This document shows positions 48,547 to 59,976 of a DNA stretch of 64,000 nucleotides, piece by piece. This DNA is from Saccharomycopsis fibuligera x Saccharomycopsis cf. fibuligera (taxonomy: Eukaryota; Ascomycota; Saccharomycetes; Ascoideales; Saccharomycopsidaceae), in NCBI GenBank assembly GCA_001936135.1, contig CP012816.1, positions 623,501 to 687,500 on the forward strand. Reading direction: 5' to 3'. Position 1 is the stretch's first letter; each line of letters opens with the position of its first letter. The translations under genes were made by a program, and so were the position numbers. A model generated the notes under the pieces. That model saw only the letters and a program-made list of their open reading frames with translations, was not told the DNA's origin and made no database searches.

Positions 48547-51454
48547 TGCGACAGTGATGCGGATGAAGTATTGATATTATCCAAGAAAAGAGTAAATAAC
48601 CTGAGTATTGGCCATATGGAAGCAGAATGGAAAATGGTGCTTCATGAAATGAAATGTCAGTGTACTGAATGTATTATATACAAGGGCGTATATCTTTATG
48701 AACAGGGCGGACACCACACTGGAAGGGACACTGTTTGTTTCATATCACCCAAAATGGAAGGTTATGTGCAGGTAAATTGCATAATATGGCAGCAGTACAC
48801 GTCTCACGTGCAGCATAAATTGAAAGCGAGCTTAGCGAGAATTACTAATTAATTTGTCATTTATCATTTTCGCTCAGGACTCCAGCCAGGTAGTACGTGC
48901 GTATAGCATTTTCTGGGTAGTACGTGCGGGCTATGCAAACTGTTACACTAAGATCTAACATCAATCCAGCATTGGAGCGAGGCGTTGACAGGTTCGTGAC
49001 AGCGAAGATGGAGCACTGAAGGTAAGCTTATGCTTAAACTAAAAAACATGATAAATATGTCTTTTCTCTTTGTTTTTTTCTTTCTTTTTTTTTTTTTTTT
49101 CTTTTTTTTCGATTTTCAACTTTTTTAAAATAAGCCTTGTTTCATGATCCAACATTTAAGTAAGCATGTAACACTATGGTGTATGGTAAGTTGTTCAGTA
49201 GTACTTGGTTTCTTTCCATTTAGAAAGAAAATAATTTTTTTTATAGTTATCACATAACTCTGCTACTAGGTTGTTTCCCCGAAGGATGGATGAATTTTGA
49301 GAGACCAGACTAATTTTCACTGGACTATCCTACAACATTTTTTTTTTGATTGATCCAAGCGAGCTGTAGAGCACGCTTAGCAGTAGGAAAATGTCAAAAG
49401 TTTGACACAAAACAAAAGGGCTATTTTAAAGGAATGGCACCACTGTAGCTGCCTACAATTTTAAGGTCTCTAAACCAAAATCTGTGAATTACTGAGAGAC
49501 GCTGGATTGGCATTAAACCGCTGCTGTAGTTTTTACCAATGATGAAAATTGGGATGAAAAAGAACCAACAGCAATTTCAAAAAAGGAAACCACAGCCAAT
49601 GGTAAATTCTGATGGAATGAAGAAAACGTATAACAAGCACGATATACTACTGTAGAACCGCACTTCATAGTTTCTGCAAGTGTCACTGTGAACTAATTGG
49701 ATGAGACAAATAGTCACGCCATCAGCTAATTGATTCTAACCCAACTCTTATATTTCTGCTTGAAAACGACCAAAACAGTGATGAAATTAAGTATATACAC
49801 GTAAACCGCCAAGCAAAGATATTTTTCAACAAGACGTGTTCCCCATATGTTTTTCTATTGCTCATTCCTCGTTATTGATTATTGACGATAGTGGAATAAT
49901 AACCTTTTTTTTTCTTTTTTTTTTACGCAGATACTTTTGTATTCAGAAACCATCAGCAGAATCCGTCTATTCGCCATGCATAAACTTGGTCGACAATAAA
50001 ATTAGACAGATTGTTGTGAAAAAAGAGGTTACCGGAAATATGTTACAGGTTGCGATCTACAGCGCAGCAGAAAAGAAAATAAACAAAAAAACTCGAGCAT
50101 TCGTTTTTGCAATGGAATTTTAATCTGTTAAAAGCAAAGGTTAGATCCCCGAGAGCATAAGATCAAAAAGTATCAAGCCATATGTATGCTGCTCTCCCAA
50201 TAATCCAATTAGTTCCATTCACATTCCTGCAAAATGCAATATAGTTGACCGTCTAACGCACTGTACGCATGTAAGATCTGACCGTTCTTGTCGAGCAAAA
50301 CCTAATCTCAAGGGGCAAATTTGGCGAGCTCGTTGAGGTTATCTTCTTATAATATAGCAAGTTTTATCTTCTCTTTCAACTGTCTCCTCTTTTTGTTGAC
50401 AGCGGGATCGTTGACTATTGGGCCTGTGCCACGAAATGTATTCATAAAAAAAGTTGCACATATATGTGCCGCATAATAGATGTTTGATAGACGGACAGCT
50501 CAAACTCGGAGACACTAAAGTTTGCCGCCTACGGAAATAAGGGGCTTCACAGATATGTATCTACACAAGCCATTTCTACAGAACTTTCTATTGGGTTCTG
50601 ATCGCTCTCTTGAACTTCCGGGCGTGCTCGTATTTGCCGAATCTTTATACATTTGCATTAGATTGTTGAATGCAACCGTGCAGACCTGTTCGAGGTCTCG
50701 AGAAACGAGAAGTGAGTAATTAGATCAAATCGAGTAGAAGCACTCATATGCGTAAAAATGCATTTATCTGCACAGGACTTACATGAAAGACCGCAAAAAT
50801 GGGCCAACATTACATGGCCTCCGCCCGAAGGCCACGGCGTCTTGCCCAGAGTATTATAAGACCACAGCGAGTGCTCGCTCTTGCTTCTGTACATGCATGC
50901 TTTCTTATACACTATTGAACGCTCTCTGCACGCTTAGTGTCTTTTATATTGATATCTGGAAAAAAAAGTCTTTGTCTTTTCTTTTTTCTTTTTTTTTTTT
51001 TTTTTTTTTTTTTCGTTTGCCAGACCTCTCTTGCTGCATGCACTATCAGCTTGAGGAATTTCAGTTTGGTTAGCCTATTTTTAGTACCAATTCCCTCTTG
51101 TACTCATGAAGTGCACCGTAGCTTATTTTGAGCGCTGAAGCATCGCACAGTACTATCTAACCTATGTTTCAAAGGGTGCTACCTTTTAGATGCTTTACAG
51201 TATGCCTTTACTAGACTCGGGCCTTGCTTAAACTTTCAAAGCCGCGGCAGCCGGCGCAAAACACTTTCGAGTACTGACATCAGAGTATATAATTATGCCC
51301 AGTGCCTCCAAAAAGTGATATTTTTTACAATGTTCAATGCTTTCTCAAACTGCACCCTTTACACCTTAAAAGAGAAGTTTTTTCCCAAGAAAAAAAAAAG
51401 CAAGAAAGGACAAAAGCGTTAAAACAATAATAAGCTAAAACCGTACGACACAAC
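48547..51454. promoter_or_regulatory. 2.9-kb divergent intergenic region
   Basis: Separates the unknown 672-residue gene (minus) from the AYR1-like gene (plus). It contains a direct repeat GGTAGTACGTGCG (48889 and 48916), T-tracts at about 49087-49110 and 50990-51013, and a GC-richer AYR1-proximal section (50500-51250). Open frames such as 48571-48852 and 49836-50123 lack ATG starts or domains. No tRNA or known structured RNA was recognised. Possible contents: an extended promoter, an upstream non-coding transcript, or a decayed gene. Confidence 0.4.
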
Positions 51455-52339
51455 ATGTCCCACAACCAAGAAAACCACAAAAAATCCGCGCTTGTCACCG
51501 GCGCAACTTCGGGGATCGGATTCTATTTAGCTAAGCATTTGGCCCTCAATGGATTCAAAGTTTACGCTCTTGGAAGAAGAGTAGAAAGAATGGAACCTTT
51601 GAAAAAATTTGGGGTCCAGGTATTCCAGTGCGATGTTACAGACAGTGATAAAACCCAAGAAATAAAAAGTCTCATTGCCAAAGAAAACGAAGGTACATTG
51701 GACTTGCTTTTCCACAATGCCGGATTCGCGTACTGCGCGGCCACCGTTGACTTTGATTCCGAAAAGCTCAAATACGCCTATGATGTGAATCTTTTATCAC
51801 CGATGAGAATCACCAAAGAATTTGCACCGCTTGTGATAAAGGCTAAAGGCACCATTGCCTTTTCAGGTTCGATTTTCCGTTTCGCGGCTGCTCCTCTCTT
51901 GTCAGCGTACTGTTCCTCTAAAGCCGCATTGCTTCAGTACGCGAACTGTCTTGATTTGGAATTGAAACCACTTGGAGTGAAAATCATCCATGTTACCATT
52001 GGTGCTGTCAACACTGATTTTTCCAATTCTGCTAATTTAGAACCAGAAGATAATGCTTTATTTAATTTTCATGATGGCACTAATGTTAATGCGGAAATAG
52101 AATCCAGAGTGTACTCAAACAAGGCTAAAAGTACCACACCGGAAGATATGGCTTTAAAATTGGTTAAAGATTTGACAAACAGAAATACTCCTTTTAACGT
52201 TAACAGAGGTAGAGCCTCTACAATTGCAACGTGGTTAAACATATTATTGCCTAGATTTGTGTTTCAGAGTTTTCTATATAAAAAATATAGTTGGTTAGAC
52301 ATTATAGAAAGATTCAAGCGTTATCACAACTTTGCTTAG
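51455..52339 (+). CDS. Short-chain dehydrogenase, Ayr1-like
   Basis: 294 residues, the size of Ayr1 (297). Rossmann-fold cofactor motif TGATSGIG (15-22), NAG at 88-90, catalytic Ser138 (AFSGS), and YxxxK as Tyr152-Lys156 (AYCSSK). RR at 41-42 after the second strand favours NADPH. Ayr1 reduces 1-acyl-dihydroxyacetone phosphate to lysophosphatidic acid on lipid droplets and ER; the C-terminal hydrophobic segment (WLNILLPRFVFQSFLY) fits membrane association. CTG-clade yeasts have several paralogues, so the exact substrate is uncertain. Confidence 0.8.
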   Translation: MSHNQENHKKSALVTGATSGIGFYLAKHLALNGFKVYALGRRVERMEPLKKFGVQVFQCDVTDSDKTQEIKSLIAKENEGTLDLLFHNAGFAYCAATVDFDSEKLKYAYDVNLLSPMRITKEFAPLVIKAKGTIAFSGSIFRFAAAPLLSAYCSSKAALLQYANCLDLELKPLGVKIIHVTIGAVNTDFSNSANLEPEDNALFNFHDGTNVNAEIESRVYSNKAKSTTPEDMALKLVKDLTNRNTPFNVNRGRASTIATWLNILLPRFVFQSFLYKKYSWLDIIERFKRYHNFA

Positions 52340-53966
52340 AAGCTTATTTCTTCCATTTTGTTTCTGCTTTTCATACTAGGCTTCTGTTTTATTTCCTCTC
52401 TTGCCTTCATTTCTCTCTCTCTCTCTCTCTCTCTCTTGCTTACGGGGGCTTTTTCTTCCAATAAATGTTTAGCATCTCTGCTTCTAAGGTGCGTAAATTT
52501 CAAAAAATATTTTTGAAAAAAGAAAAGCTTCTCGGTGCCATTGTGAATACAGACGGAGTTCATTTTGATTGTGGAATAAAGTCGAAGGCTCTTTAGCTCG
52601 AGTAAATATTTATCAATAGATGGTGATTAGGTGTTGCAACCCATCATATCTAGAGCTTCGAGCAAGTGACACGAACAAAAAATTTACAATGTTGTTGAGC
52701 AACCCAAAGCAGCAGTGGTCTTTAAAGTTAATATATAGATTAGATACCCCTGGCAATGGTACTTTAAAACCTTGGCTGCTTGCCTATTTTAGCTGATGTC
52801 ACAATATTTACGGAAACTGTCACCGTAGCTATATAATTAATAATTTATTGCACAGGCTTACAATCCTTGCTTGTCTCACTATGATAGTTCACATCCGGAC
52901 TTTTTACCATGCTAAAGGGTATAGCATACTCACAGAATGTAAACATAAGTAGGGAAAGTTACAATTTGGTTCCTCGAGTGGTAATTTTAGATGCCACCGC
53001 CTGATCATTTTTGTCCCAAAGTACAAAACATAAAAGTGGCATGAGCTGAATGGTTCGAAGGAATATGCACCAGCACGTTTACAAAACTGCCATTAGCTTC
53101 ACCACAGTTCATCATCAGTATGATATATCATCAACAACACTATGGAAACTATTTAAAACATTATCATCAAATTTATGATGCGTCAGCGCTGATCTCAAAA
53201 CAAAATGACTCTGGCTTCTTGCGCTTTTATTAGCTAATAATTAAATTGAGAATGGATAGTGAGAAAAACAATTAAGCCATGTAAAGACGCACCCAAAAAC
53301 ATCACCAGAGGCTAAATTGTCAAACAATCACACAACCAAACAATCAACAAAAAAAAACAACAAAAAACAGAAAAAAACATAGAAATCTTTATACATCTCC
53401 AAACACCCACAGTAATGGTATATTTTGAAGTGTGTGTGTTTATTTTGAGATTACTTTTAATGGAAATTACTAGTCAGGTGAAACTTCCATTTTAGGAAAG
53501 TTATAAATAAATAATTGTTTGTTATTCCTTGCTGCAGCAGTGCTGCCTGCTTGCAGTGAACGAAAACAGCCTCAAGTTGTCAAATTTAGGCAACAGGCGA
53601 AAACAAAAGCAGACGCTTGATAACATGGGAAGCATTGATACTCATTTATACTTAAGCTGTCTTGTGTGCTCTGCTCGGCTTGGTTTTTCTTTCAGGTTTT
53701 CCTCTTCTATTTAGAAATTTTGCATTTTTTTGTCTCACTTTCTGCACCAATAATTCATTACATCAATAGCGATACTAAAGAAACAAATTACTCCCTTTGA
53801 TACCATCTACAACAAAAAATAAAGGCAGATTAGTCAAAAAAACTTCTTCTTGTAATTGACATTAAGTGCTACTTATATTGATACCCTTTAACTACTTACC
53901 ATCTGTCTTTAATATACAAAAAACGACAATAAAAAAGCTATACACACAGGCCTTATTTTTTTCAAT
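52340..53966. promoter_or_regulatory. 1.6-kb intergenic region before the KH-domain gene
   Basis: Holds the AYR1-like 3' flank with a (TC)n repeat (52411-52436), then AT-rich DNA to the KH-gene ATG. A run of A/C-rich words lies at about 53300-53380. No gene supported; long upstream regions are common for regulated genes. Confidence 0.4.
52411..52436. repeat. (TC)13 microsatellite
   Basis: About thirteen TC dinucleotides in the 3' flank of the AYR1-like gene. Confidence 0.9.
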
Positions 53967-56900
53967 ATGGTTAATTACGATCACTTTGCTTACTATAGCA
54001 CGAGCAACACCAATAATGCTCCATTTATCCACAGCGATTTTGACAACAACAATGCTTCTTCTAATCACAATGCCAACGTTAACAGCAACTACAATGGCAG
54101 AAGCAGCAACATTTTGGGCAACTTGGGTTTGAAGCTGTCTTACCAAAACAGTAATGGACGCAGACTTGACGGCAATGGAAACAGCAATAAAATTCTTTCA
54201 GAAATTACCAACAAATACAGAAGAAACTCCAACATGAAGAAGAATTCTGGTACTATTAAGCATATCCAAGAGACAGTGGTTCCTGCTGCTCCAGCTGCGT
54301 TAAAAGTCAGTTCAATTGATGAATCTAACGTTTTGTCATCGTCAACGCAAAAGTCGGCGTTTGATACTTCCACTAAATATTCCGTTGTTCTTCCATTAAA
54401 GGCAACCATTTTTGCTAAACCAACTTATACTAATAGCCAATCTATCATATACCAAACCAGTAATGCTGACTTTTGGAAACCTGATCAGCACACTGGCAAG
54501 TATTTTGCCAATAACTTGAATATGGTGGAAGAGTTTATAGCTACTAATGACCAAGATTCTAAGGTTGAGATTTTGCCTAATGGTAGCAGTGCCACAGGTT
54601 ACCAGTGCATTTCTATTTTAAGTGCTTCATTAGAATCTCTTTACAAAACAAAATTCAACCTTTTGGCAAAAATTAACAGTTACGCCATCAAAAAGATTAA
54701 CTTAACTCAGAACTTCGTCCATGATTACTTGATGGACGTTGCAACATCCAAAGTCAATGCTAGTTTTCTTGATAAGCTTGACTCCATATCGAAGTTTTTT
54801 AACGTGGAGATTTTCTTTGATACCAACCTGAACACTTTTAGTAAAAAAAACAGCAACAATAACAATACTAGCGGATATTTCTTGCAGATTCTTGGAAGCG
54901 AAGCTGCTGTTTCTGGGGCTGAACTAAGATGCAAGTTACTCATTGATCATTTCAAAAATCTATTTGTGGACTCAATTTCTGTTGACTTGAGTATGATCAA
55001 TTTAATTGGTGGCATCAACTTAGACAATTTCAAAAATATCATAAAGCAAACTGGAATCTTTATTTATATTCCTGGGTTATTGAATGCTAGCAATTCTAGT
55101 TTTGCTAAGCATGATAACAATAACAGAATTTTCTTGGCTGGAGCACAGTCCCAAGTGCTACATGCCAAATTCATGCTCAAGAAGCTTAAAGATAGAGCAG
55201 CATCATTGATTTTTTTCAAGGACATTAGAATCAGCAAAACAAAATTGAACTACATGTTGGCTAACATGAAAAACTCCATCAATGAAATCATGTACAACAA
55301 TGGATCTTTTGTACAATTCCCAGATGCTTTTTCCGACAGTGATACTGTTAGGGTACAAGCCATGAATGAGACTTTTGTTGAAAAAACATTAAAGCAGCTT
55401 ATGGAATTGCAGAGTGAAATTTACGAATTAGAAATCAGCATTGATAGCAACAATGATAACAACGGTGATGCGATTAATAAGGAAAAAGTTTTTGAAGTTT
55501 TAGCGCAAATTAGTAGCACTACCAATACTTTAGTTTTACTGAACAACCAAAAATTAAGTTACAAAATTATTGGCAAAACTGATAATGTGAAGGATGCTTT
55601 GCAGATGTTCAAATCACAAACCGACTCTTTTATTAATCAAAACAACAATGATGATGAAGGAAACAGTAGCCAAAATTTTGGCGATGAGCTTGATTTCAAC
55701 AATCGTTTGTCTAGCTTGACCAATGAAGTTATCAATACTGCTAATAGCTGCACTTTCCAATACCGCTTCAATATCGAATTGCTCAACACCGAAAAAGAGT
55801 TTATTTGCGGGAAAAAGAATGGTAAATTGATAAAGATCATGAACCAGACTTCAACGCTGATAGCATTTAAATCTGTTAACGAGTACAATTTTCTAATCCA
55901 GATCTCCAGCGACAGTACTAAAAACTTGGAAATTGGTCTAAGATTGCTTGAGTTGGAATTCCCATCTGAGTTGTCCTTCTACATTCCTGAAATATATCAT
56001 AGACAAATCATTGGTATTGGAGGTAACTTGATCCAGTCAATTATGAGAAAATATAATGTTTTCATCAAATTTTCTAACACTTTCGAATTGAAACAAGATT
56101 TGATAAGTTTCAAAAGATTTGAAAATGTATTGGTCAAATGTCCAAAGAAAAACGCTACTAATATACCAAGGGTCAAACAAGAGCTTGAAATGTTGGTAAA
56201 GAATTGTCAGGAGCTTAATTTTATCAACTTTAGAATTTCTGAAAATCAGTACAAATTGTTTTTGAATAATTTCCACGGAAGCGCAATCAATGAGATTGAA
56301 AAGAAAACAAACAGTTTTATTAATTTCCCAGTTGAATTTTTGAAAATTGCTTCTTCAGGTATAATTCCTAGTCAGTCTGTTGCAGCTGCTGCTTCTGCTG
56401 TTATCAACACTACTCCTCACTGCAATAGCAATACCACTACTTTTTCTAATTCGTCCCAATTTTATGATATTGTTGACGTGAAAGGAATTGATACCAAGAG
56501 TTCTATTGAAGCGTTCAAGTTGCTTGCTAAAAACATTGCTAGAGAAATAAAGTTAACCATCAGCTCACCAGTGTCAAATAGCTTCAAGGCTAATAAAATT
56601 ATCAGCCATTCTAACGAAGAATTCTTGAACAAAATCGTTGTGCCATTTAACATATTTTTGAACACTGAAATTAAAGTGCTCAATGATAGCGAAATCGTCT
56701 TGACGTGCAATGATATGAAGGATTCACAAGCTGCAATTGAGGCTTTGGAAAAGTTTTTGAAGAGTTATGATTTCAAAGTGATTGATAAGGAAACCATTGA
56801 CTTAACTTATAATCTTATTGATTTGAAAAGAAACTCACCAGGATTGGGCAGCAACAATAACAAAAACCACCACAATAGTGCTAATGCTCTCAACATTGCC

Positions 56901-57458
56901 ATGAACGGCAGCAGCAGCAACAATAACAATAACACCAACAAGAGACATTTCCATTCTCAGTCGTTGAATGTTAGTTATAATAATAGTTCCCCAATGTACA
57001 GGCAAAACATGATGAGATCGCCACCAACCTACAACCCACACAGCAAAGGTGCTGGTAACAGCATGCAATTCTCTCCAGTTGATTTGGAGTTTAACCACAA
57101 CTTCAGTTTTGCTCAGCAGCAAATGATGCCGCCACCACAGACTCAGACCCCAGTGCGGTTATCCACCATTAATTCGAACAGAGAAATGTTTACCGTTCCA
57201 AATATGAAGCTTCAGTACAATGGCCCAAGTTCGTCATCAGTCATGAGTGATGCTAAGATGAACGGCGCCAACGGCGCAAACAATAATAATATTGGACTCG
57301 CCTCGCCAATATCACCGGTGGAAATGCAGTTCCCAACGTTCCCTATTGTTGAATTGAATGAGCAGTTGCATCATTCTGGTCACAAAGGAGGTAGAAATGT
57401 TGGCGGTAATGTACAGCTTTTGCCTGCGTATGACATGGGCAGTGCTGGTAGTCGTTGA
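53967..57458 (+). CDS. Large KH-domain RNA-binding protein (YLL032C/Mug60-like)
   Basis: 1163 residues. An Asn/Ser-rich N terminus is followed by several KH-like alpha/beta modules. The clearest, at about 672-704 (YIPEIYHRQIIGIGGNLIQSI...), has the GxxG nucleic-acid-binding loop as GIGG; weaker modules lie around residues 345-390 and 760-800. The C-terminal third is disordered, rich in Asn, Ser, Gln, Pro and Met. Multi-KH proteins of this kind include S. cerevisiae YLL032C and S. pombe Mug60, both poorly characterised, and Bicaudal-C-like proteins. The expected role is RNA binding in the cytoplasm. The start ATG at 53967 is the first in frame after stops. Confidence 0.7.
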   Translation: MVNYDHFAYYSTSNTNNAPFIHSDFDNNNASSNHNANVNSNYNGRSSNILGNLGLKLSYQNSNGRRLDGNGNSNKILSEITNKYRRNSNMKKNSGTIKHIQETVVPAAPAALKVSSIDESNVLSSSTQKSAFDTSTKYSVVLPLKATIFAKPTYTNSQSIIYQTSNADFWKPDQHTGKYFANNLNMVEEFIATNDQDSKVEILPNGSSATGYQCISILSASLESLYKTKFNLLAKINSYAIKKINLTQNFVHDYLMDVATSKVNASFLDKLDSISKFFNVEIFFDTNLNTFSKKNSNNNNTSGYFLQILGSEAAVSGAELRCKLLIDHFKNLFVDSISVDLSMINLIGGINLDNFKNIIKQTGIFIYIPGLLNASNSSFAKHDNNNRIFLAGAQSQVLHAKFMLKKLKDRAASLIFFKDIRISKTKLNYMLANMKNSINEIMYNNGSFVQFPDAFSDSDTVRVQAMNETFVEKTLKQLMELQSEIYELEISIDSNNDNNGDAINKEKVFEVLAQISSTTNTLVLLNNQKLSYKIIGKTDNVKDALQMFKSQTDSFINQNNNDDEGNSSQNFGDELDFNNRLSSLTNEVINTANSCTFQYRFNIELLNTEKEFICGKKNGKLIKIMNQTSTLIAFKSVNEYNFLIQISSDSTKNLEIGLRLLELEFPSELSFYIPEIYHRQIIGIGGNLIQSIMRKYNVFIKFSNTFELKQDLISFKRFENVLVKCPKKNATNIPRVKQELEMLVKNCQELNFINFRISENQYKLFLNNFHGSAINEIEKKTNSFINFPVEFLKIASSGIIPSQSVAAAASAVINTTPHCNSNTTTFSNSSQFYDIVDVKGIDTKSSIEAFKLLAKNIAREIKLTISSPVSNSFKANKIISHSNEEFLNKIVVPFNIFLNTEIKVLNDSEIVLTCNDMKDSQAAIEALEKFLKSYDFKVIDKETIDLTYNLIDLKRNSPGLGSNNNKNHHNSANALNIAMNGSSSNNNNNTNKRHFHSQSLNVSYNNSSPMYRQNMMRSPPTYNPHSKGAGNSMQFSPVDLEFNHNFSFAQQQMMPPPQTQTPVRLSTINSNREMFTVPNMKLQYNGPSSSSVMSDAKMNGANGANNNNIGLASPISPVEMQFPTFPIVELNEQLHHSGHKGGRNVGGNVQLLPAYDMGSAGSR

Positions 57459-58368
57459 GACATTTGGCTTTCTTTTTCTATTAAATTTTGTTTTCATTTT
57501 AATTTTGTATTATTGACTGTCTTAGCTTATTAAATACTTCTTATAGGTTTTCTCTTTTTCATTTCTTCCAAAACAAACAAACAAACGAAAAAACAAAGAA
57601 AATGAACGAAATTAAAAGCAGGATTGCGTTTTCTTGTGTTATAAATTATCAAAGTGCAGTAGCAATCAAAATTTTTTTGTTTACCTTCATCTTTCTTGGG
57701 CTATTGGAATTTTTCCCTGCCAGATACGTCCATACAAGAAGAGCGTTTTTAGCTCTTCAGAACGTCTCATCAGTTAATTGGCGTGACGCTAAACTGTCGT
57801 CATCAAGAGACAGTAGACTAGAGGCTGCTGTCATGCCTTGCAATTATGCATTGTATGCGAAACCCGAGGCAGGCAAATTCGCTCCCACGAACTCGCCAAC
57901 TGGTGCGACGCTGGTATAAACATTCTATTCAGCGATTCTGGCAACAGTGGGAAGGACTTTCAGAAGTTCGACGCCATTGCTATACTAGGACGCACGTGTA
58001 CAGTGAACAAGGATATCATTCTCAGGGCAGCTTAGCAAATTGGCTCGCACAACGTCTACACGATTTGTGTTGGCTTCTCTGATTTTACCTGGTTCGACAC
58101 TATTCAGCGATTTAGCTAATAGATTTAGCTAAAGACTAATAATGATCTCCTTCCAGTTTTTTCGGGGAATACATCAAACATTAATCAACAAAAAAGAAAA
58201 CAAAAAACAAAAAACAGAAAACAACAATCCCAAAATACAAATTCATGCTATGCGGTTTTCCACTCGTTTATTACTTTATAAATACAGTAGTTGGATATTT
58301 GAGAATTTTTTTCCCCTCTACTCAACTTCGCGCAATATTTTTAGTGTCCATTTCCTGAATCAAGCCTC
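57459..58368. other. Convergent intergenic region with a GC-richer island
   Basis: About 900 bp between the KH gene and TRP2 3' ends. An ATG-initiated frame at 57602-57919 (105 codons) has a hydrophobic segment near its start but no homology that I recognise. About 57690-58090 is more complex and GC-richer than other spacers here; it could hold a non-coding RNA or a small gene. No tRNA, SRP, RNase P or spliceosomal RNA signature was found. Confidence 0.35.
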
Positions 58369-59976
58369 TCAGAGACTCTTGTTGCTATCAAGCTTATTGG
58401 CCCAAATCTTTTCAGCTTCCAAAATTGTGTTATTGTTAGCCTTCATCTTATTCATGGTCTCAATGTACTCATCAAACGGATCAGAATCGTGAACAATCCC
58501 ACCACCAGCTTGCAAGTACGCCACGCCGTCTTTGTACACCATGGTTCTTAGCGCAATGCAGGTATCCATGGTCTTTCCATCGTAGCCCCAGTGGCCCACT
58601 GCTCCTGCGTAAACGCCTCTTTTTTCCTTCTCCAACTCGCCAATAAGTTCCATAGCTTTGACCTTCGGGGCCCCCGAGACGGTTCCCGCTGGGAAGATTG
58701 ATCTGAATGCGTCAAATCTGGTCTTGTCTGGCCTCAAAGTGCCACTGACTTCTGAGACCAAGTGCATCACATGGGAGAAGCGCTCGACACTCAAAAGACG
58801 GTCAACGTTAGTCGTCAACGGGTCGCAGATTCTGTTAATGTCGTTTCTGGCCAAGTCCACCAACATGATGTGCTCGGAGCGGTCCTTCAAGGACGACTTG
58901 AGCTCGGTGGCTAGCGCGTCGTCTTCTTCTGGAGTCTTGCCTCTTCTGATGGTCCCGGCAATCGGATGCGTCACTACTTTGTCGACGTTGTTTGACTTCA
59001 CCAAGAGTTCCGGCGATGCGCCAATGAGCTGGAAGCCCAAGTAGTCAATGTAGAACAAGTATGGAGACGGATTGACGGTCCGCAAGTGTCTGTAGATGTT
59101 GAACGGGTGCAACGTTGTAGGTCTAGCGATTCTTTGCGATGGCACTGCTTGGATGATGTCGCCTTTCAAGATGTGCTGCTTCAAAGTCTTGACGTGGTTT
59201 TCGTACCCTTCTTGGCCGATGTTGGACGTGAAGGTTTGGTCTGGCTTGATTGGTGGCTGTGCCGGGAAGACGACTTTGTCGTTCAACAACACGTCTTTGA
59301 TAATTTTGATTTCCTGCGAGAGCTTATGGTACTTTGCGGTAATGGCTTCCACGTCATCCTTCGGGTCAACCGCAACATTGTTGATGATCTGCAATCTCTG
59401 GTAGACATTGTCGAAGGCAACAATGACGTTGAAAAGCATCAAGTAGGACTCAGGCAACTTCAAGACGTCCTTCAACGGCCTTTTCGTCTTTGGCTCAAAG
59501 TACTTGACGCAGTCGTACGAAATGTATCCAATGGCACCACCGCTGAGTTTTGGCACCCCCGGCAACTGCGCCTGTCTGTAGTTTTTCAAGTTGGCCTCCA
59601 ACAAGTTCAAAGGGTCCACCTCTTCGCCGATTTCTTCGTTGGACAACTGTGGCTGCTGCGACTGGCTGCCAAAGCTGCCGCTGGCGCCGGTTTTGATTGT
59701 CTTGTATGGATTGACCCCGATGAAGGAGTATCTGTCGATCTGGTCCCCATTGATAGCGCTCTCAAAGAGGAAACTTGGAGACTTGAGGCCGTTGTTGATT
59801 TTGTTTTCCGGGTTGCTGAGCTTCAAGTATGCGATGTGGGGCGTCAAGGAGTCGTTGAGGACGTAGGCGTAGATGGGGTACAAGTTTGGGATCTCGTCGC
59901 TGGAGTGGGCCAAGCGGTCGTTTTTGATGGTTTGGATCAAGCTTTCCAAACTTGGCTGGATCTCAATACTAGCCAT
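58369..59976 (-). CDS. TRP2: Anthranilate synthase component I
   Basis: 535 residues. Converts chorismate and glutamine-derived ammonia to anthranilate, the first step of tryptophan synthesis, together with the Trp3 glutaminase. N-terminal half contains the LLES-type feedback motif (SFLFESAINGDQIDRYSFIG) that binds tryptophan. The C-terminal chorismate-binding domain is near perfect: GDIIQAVPSQRI, GASPELLVK, HPIAGTIRRGKTPEEDD, LVDLARNDINRIC, FPAGTVSGAPKVKAMELI, YAGAVGHWGYDG, QAGGGIVHDSDPFDEYIETMNKM. Codons are GC-richer than in the genes to the left. A TGACTC word about 225 bp upstream could be a Gcn4 half-site. Confidence 0.97.
   Translation of the reverse strand: MASIEIQPSLESLIQTIKNDRLAHSSDEIPNLYPIYAYVLNDSLTPHIAYLKLSNPENKINNGLKSPSFLFESAINGDQIDRYSFIGVNPYKTIKTGASGSFGSQSQQPQLSNEEIGEEVDPLNLLEANLKNYRQAQLPGVPKLSGGAIGYISYDCVKYFEPKTKRPLKDVLKLPESYLMLFNVIVAFDNVYQRLQIINNVAVDPKDDVEAITAKYHKLSQEIKIIKDVLLNDKVVFPAQPPIKPDQTFTSNIGQEGYENHVKTLKQHILKGDIIQAVPSQRIARPTTLHPFNIYRHLRTVNPSPYLFYIDYLGFQLIGASPELLVKSNNVDKVVTHPIAGTIRRGKTPEEDDALATELKSSLKDRSEHIMLVDLARNDINRICDPLTTNVDRLLSVERFSHVMHLVSEVSGTLRPDKTRFDAFRSIFPAGTVSGAPKVKAMELIGELEKEKRGVYAGAVGHWGYDGKTMDTCIALRTMVYKDGVAYLQAGGGIVHDSDPFDEYIETMNKMKANNNTILEAEKIWANKLDSNKSL

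Noticed and set aside
48571-48852. 93-codon frame in the long divergent spacer
   Set aside because: Starts at TTG and shows no family resemblance.
49836-50123. Frame preceded by a pyrimidine tract and ACGCAG that looks like a splice acceptor
   Set aside because: No TACTAAC branch point or plausible upstream exon was found and the peptide has no domain.
53183-53205. Box C/D-like words (ATGATGC and CTGATC)
   Set aside because: Spacing is far too short for a box C/D snoRNA and there is no terminal stem.
57602-57919. 105-codon ATG frame with a hydrophobic segment
   Set aside because: No recognised homologue and ends in low-information sequence; kept only as a possibility within the intergenic entry.
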